A stretch of 64,000 nt of DNA. It comes from G963667675 sp963667675. GTDB lineage: Bacteria > Chloroflexota > Dehalococcoidia > Lucifugimonadales > UBA3495. Shown piece by piece: positions 61,434-64,000 of the stretch (positions are counted from its first letter, which is position 1; every line of letters starts with the position of its first letter). The position numbers and the translations under genes were made by a program. Under the pieces are notes generated by a model. It was not told where the DNA came from. It made no database searches and saw only the letters and a list, made by a program, of their open reading frames with translations. The DNA is taken from positions 1,984,001 to 2,048,000 of the forward strand of contig OY763929.1 in assembly GCA_963667675.1 (NCBI GenBank), read 5' to 3'.

Positions 61434-62642
61434 CTACGTCATCCGCAGGAAGCTGACGGCGTTGCCGTACATGTGCTTCTGCAGGGCTTCCGGGCTGAAT
61501 TTGCCCCAGAAGTCCCACTCCATGACCTCTTTAGCCGTCTCGGGGAACAACGCCTGGCCGTGGGGGTAGTCGGACTGGTGCATGAGGCAGTCTTCGCCCA
61601 GGATATTCACGCAAGCCTCGGTCATCAGCGGCCCCTCGAAAGGCTCGGCGGCGCACCGGAACCGTCCCATCTGGACGTATTCTATGGGCGTGTACTCGAG
61701 GTTGGGGGTTAGCCCTTGCGCATAGCTCTTGTTGAAGCCCAGGCGTATCACCCAGTTGGGCAGCCAGCCGTGGCCTACCTCGGAAACGGCAGCCCGCAGG
61801 TTGGGGTACTTGTCGAACAGGCCCGACAAAATCAGGTAGGCGCAGAGCCTGGCCGCGCCCCAGGGATGGGCTGCGGTGCGGGCGACCACGGAATTGCCCC
61901 AGATGTCCTGGTGGCCGGGGAAGTAAGGAGGCTCCATAAAGAAGCTGTGGTGCACCAGGGGCAGGTCCAGGTCGTTCATGGCGGCGAATACCGGGTCAAG
62001 GTCTGGGTCATCCACGGGCAGGCCCGGCGGAAGGTGTATCCACACCGCGGCCACCCACTTGCTGTTGGCCCACTTCCTGATTTCCGAGATAGCCCATTCA
62101 GGGTCTGAGCCCGGCACCTGTAGGCTGCTCTTCATGCGGTCTGGCGCCACCGAGGTGTAGGCGTCCATGTAGTTGTGGTAGGCCCGGTACATCCCCTCGG
62201 CCAGCGTGACGTCCTGGTCGTAGATGCCCGTCAGGCTGGAGGCCCACATGCCCGGAAATATAAAGTCCAGGTCCCGCCCCTCCAAGTCCATGTCGATGAG
62301 GCGGCCCTCGGAATTTTCATCCTCAACGCCCGGGGTCACGGACCCCCGGTGCATGCTGATGGTCCCGGCCCGGGCCCCGGCCTGCCCAGGGGCGCCGGCC
62401 GCCTGGTGCCCGGCCTCCAGCTTTGTGCCCGGCCATCGATCGTAGGGAAGGGCGTCAATGCTCAACCCAACGGCGCTGACCGGCTCCTGGCCGGGACCCC
62501 TGCGGATGTTCCGGCGCACCAGCTTGTACGGCTCCAACTCCGGCAGGCGGGGCCTGAAGCTGGGTTCCACGTACTTTTCCAGCACAGTCAGGTTGGGGTC
62601 CACGTGGGTGTCCATGTCGGCAACCTTGATTCCGTTAATCAT
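61434..62642 (-). CDS. Amidohydrolase family 2 (ACMSD-like) protein
   Basis: From ATG 62642 the protein has 402 residues; AGAGG five bases upstream favours it over ATG 62663. A metal-dependent TIM barrel: N-terminal ADMDTHV carries the first metal site (D-x-H), LPLVHHSFFM the mid-barrel His, and CLMHQSDYPHGQ near the C-terminus the final Asp. The 2-amino-3-carboxymuconate-semialdehyde decarboxylase/2,6-dihydroxybenzoate decarboxylase branch has this layout and size; a zinc-dependent decarboxylase or hydrolase of a catabolic intermediate is likely. Substrate unknown. Confidence 0.87.
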   Translation of the reverse strand: MINGIKVADMDTHVDPNLTVLEKYVEPSFRPRLPELEPYKLVRRNIRRGPGQEPVSAVGLSIDALPYDRWPGTKLEAGHQAAGAPGQAGARAGTISMHRGSVTPGVEDENSEGRLIDMDLEGRDLDFIFPGMWASSLTGIYDQDVTLAEGMYRAYHNYMDAYTSVAPDRMKSSLQVPGSDPEWAISEIRKWANSKWVAAVWIHLPPGLPVDDPDLDPVFAAMNDLDLPLVHHSFFMEPPYFPGHQDIWGNSVVARTAAHPWGAARLCAYLILSGLFDKYPNLRAAVSEVGHGWLPNWVIRLGFNKSYAQGLTPNLEYTPIEYVQMGRFRCAAEPFEGPLMTEACVNILGEDCLMHQSDYPHGQALFPETAKEVMEWDFWGKFSPEALQKHMYGNAVSFLRMT

Positions 62643-62787
62643 CTGCGCCTCTATTAAGGACATCTTGGGTTGGGGAAGCTGGGAGTCCGGCAGGATGATG
62701 GTAGTACGCCGGTCGTTTTTGGGTCAAGACAACATGAGGACTATCGATACGCCGCGGCGCTGAAGCCGGAACCGGCCTTGCCTTTCT

Positions 62788-64000
62788 CTAGCGAGAGCCT
62801 TCAACCTGGACGGTGACGATATCGAGGCCGTGGTATTTCCGGTGGCGGACCGAGGAAGCGTAGTGGCGCAACAGGCGGTAGGAGATTTCGCTTTCCTGCG
62901 GGACTTCTGTCTCCTCGCCCATGTAGGCGAGGCGGTCTTCCAGGTTCTCGTCCACCAGGGAAGACAAGAACTCCAGTTCAACCGAGCGGGATGCAGGACG
63001 GGCCATTACTGTGAGCCGACGCGGGCCGTCCTCTGACTCGTGTTCCACGTCTTGGAGCAAGCTGGAAAGCGCCTCTTCGCCGGCGGACCTCAGCCGGTCC
63101 GTTGAAGCTTTGTTCCAGCCGGCCCGTCCGCCGACTTGCTGCAGGAACTCGTCAATCTCCGGCAAGGCGGAAATGTCCAGTTCCGTCTCAAGTTGGGAAC
63201 GGCGGGGAGCAGCCAGGTTCATAATCGCGGTCAGCCCGATTGCGGCTATGGTCCCCGCGGCCAGCCCGTTGTCCAGCAGCGTACCCCACGCGTCTCCCAC
63301 GACCTCGGAGAACAAGTCCTGGCTCTGGAAGCCGATTCCCAGGGCGACTGACACCGCCACCACAATGGCCTTGCGGTGGTCGAGGCCGTCCTGCAGAAAC
63401 GGTCCGGGCCCCTTCCACGAAAAGCATTCCCATGACCATCATCAGGTATATGCCCATGACCGGGGACGGGACCGACAGGAGGAGGGCGGCCACCTTGGGC
63501 AGGAACGCCAACGCTATCAGTATTGCTCCCAAGGCATATCCAACGTTGCGGGAGGCCACCCTGGTCAAGGTGACCAAGGTGGCGCTGTTGGCCTCCTGGG
63601 TGCCCAGGGGCGGCGCCCCGGCAACGCCGGTCAGCAGGCTGCCGGCGCCCACCGCGTTCACGGCTCCCTGTACCCGGCGAAAGTCGGTTGCCCGCTCCCC
63701 GCGCCATGAGGCCCGCTGGATGGCGACGCCGCCGCCCACTACCTTGAATGAGCTTACCAGCGTCACCACAAGGAAAAGGGGAAGGATGGCCCAGAACTCG
63801 GCTCCCGGAGTGAGTTCCAAGCCCGGCCAGCCGCCGGTGGGGACGCCGACCCAGGCGGCGTCTACGACCCGCTGCGCGTCGTACATGCCGAAAACGGCGC
63901 CGACCACGCAGCCGGCGGCGATGCCCAATATGGGAGACCACATCCGCCATCTTCCGGTGGTCAGCAGTCCCAGGGGCACAGTAACGCCCAGGACGGCCCC
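62788..64000 (-). pseudogene. NCS2 (xanthine/uracil) permease-like protein with cytosolic C-terminal domain, frameshifted and partial
   Basis: The start lies beyond the window; the frame read from 64000 gives membrane segments (GVTVPLGLLTTGRWR, AGCVVGAVFG, FWAILPLFLVVTLVSS) and the NCS2 signature GAPPLGTQEANSA, up to FVEGARTV near 63400. There the frame breaks: the expected LQDGLDHRKAIVVAVSVALG continues in another frame, which runs through two more membrane helices to 62788. One base change around 63395-63415 (GGGGCCCGG) joins them. After the transporter about 110 residues are soluble (ASTDRLRSAGEEALSSLL, VELEFLSSLVDENLEDRL), resembling a histidine-kinase-type ATP-binding fold. Either a real pseudogene or a sequence error. 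Confidence 0.7.

Overview
The window is a GC-rich bacterial chromosome segment that fits Chloroflexota, probably the Dehalococcoidia/SAR202 side. This is an inference from gene content: archaeal-type phosphoglycerate mutase, LL-diaminopimelate aminotransferase, F420-type luciferase-like oxidoreductases, a Memo-family protein, a double-length ThyX, many lone catabolic enzymes and lipoproteins with Thr/Pro/Ala linkers. No ribosomal RNA or single-copy phylogenetic marker is present to settle it.

Layout. 1-7.9 kb is a co-directional housekeeping cluster (apgM end, tpiA, a PD-(D/E)XK-like protein, miaA, dapF, a HicB-like protein, a hypothetical, dapL, hflX, a luciferase-like oxidoreductase). 8-9.8 kb holds a lipoprotein and three tRNAs (Val-CAC, Leu-CAG, Arg-GCG) behind a good promoter. 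10-27.5 kb is metabolic: Memo protein, malic enzyme, a double-domain SagB-like nitroreductase, an orphan molybdopterin hydroxylase subunit, a DddP-like M24 protein, amidase, peptide-type binding lipoprotein, two tandem zinc dehydrogenases and two acyl-CoA dehydrogenases. 35-43.7 kb continues this way: TPP enzyme, a second SagB-like protein, EVE protein, HpcH aldolase, M20 peptidase, tRNA-Glu, azurin-like lipoprotein and AIR-synthase-like protein. 44-52.7 kb has a small HTH protein, an 11-residue-repeat protein, a large CHAT-like/NTPase/TPR protein, an oxidoreductase, an MmgE/PrpD protein and a tandem ThyX. 59.7-64 kb has a broken VapC with its antitoxin, a small membrane protein, an amidohydrolase and a frameshifted NCS2-type permease.

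The most unusual parts are two paralogous accessory islands, 27.9-34.9 kb and 53.1-59 kb. Each encodes a very large secreted FN3-type protein read leftwards, one or more tiny coiled-coil proteins ending in one membrane helix, many copies of nested palindromic repeats, and a shared AT-rich upstream region with a TATAAT box and a twice-repeated operator-like motif. A ~150-bp sequence borders both ends of island 1 in inverted orientation and the left end of island 2. In island 1 the FN3 gene has a 13-G tract just after the signal peptide that puts it out of frame; 12 G would restore a 1177-residue protein. This looks like a phase-variable surface locus. No transposase or integrase was seen.
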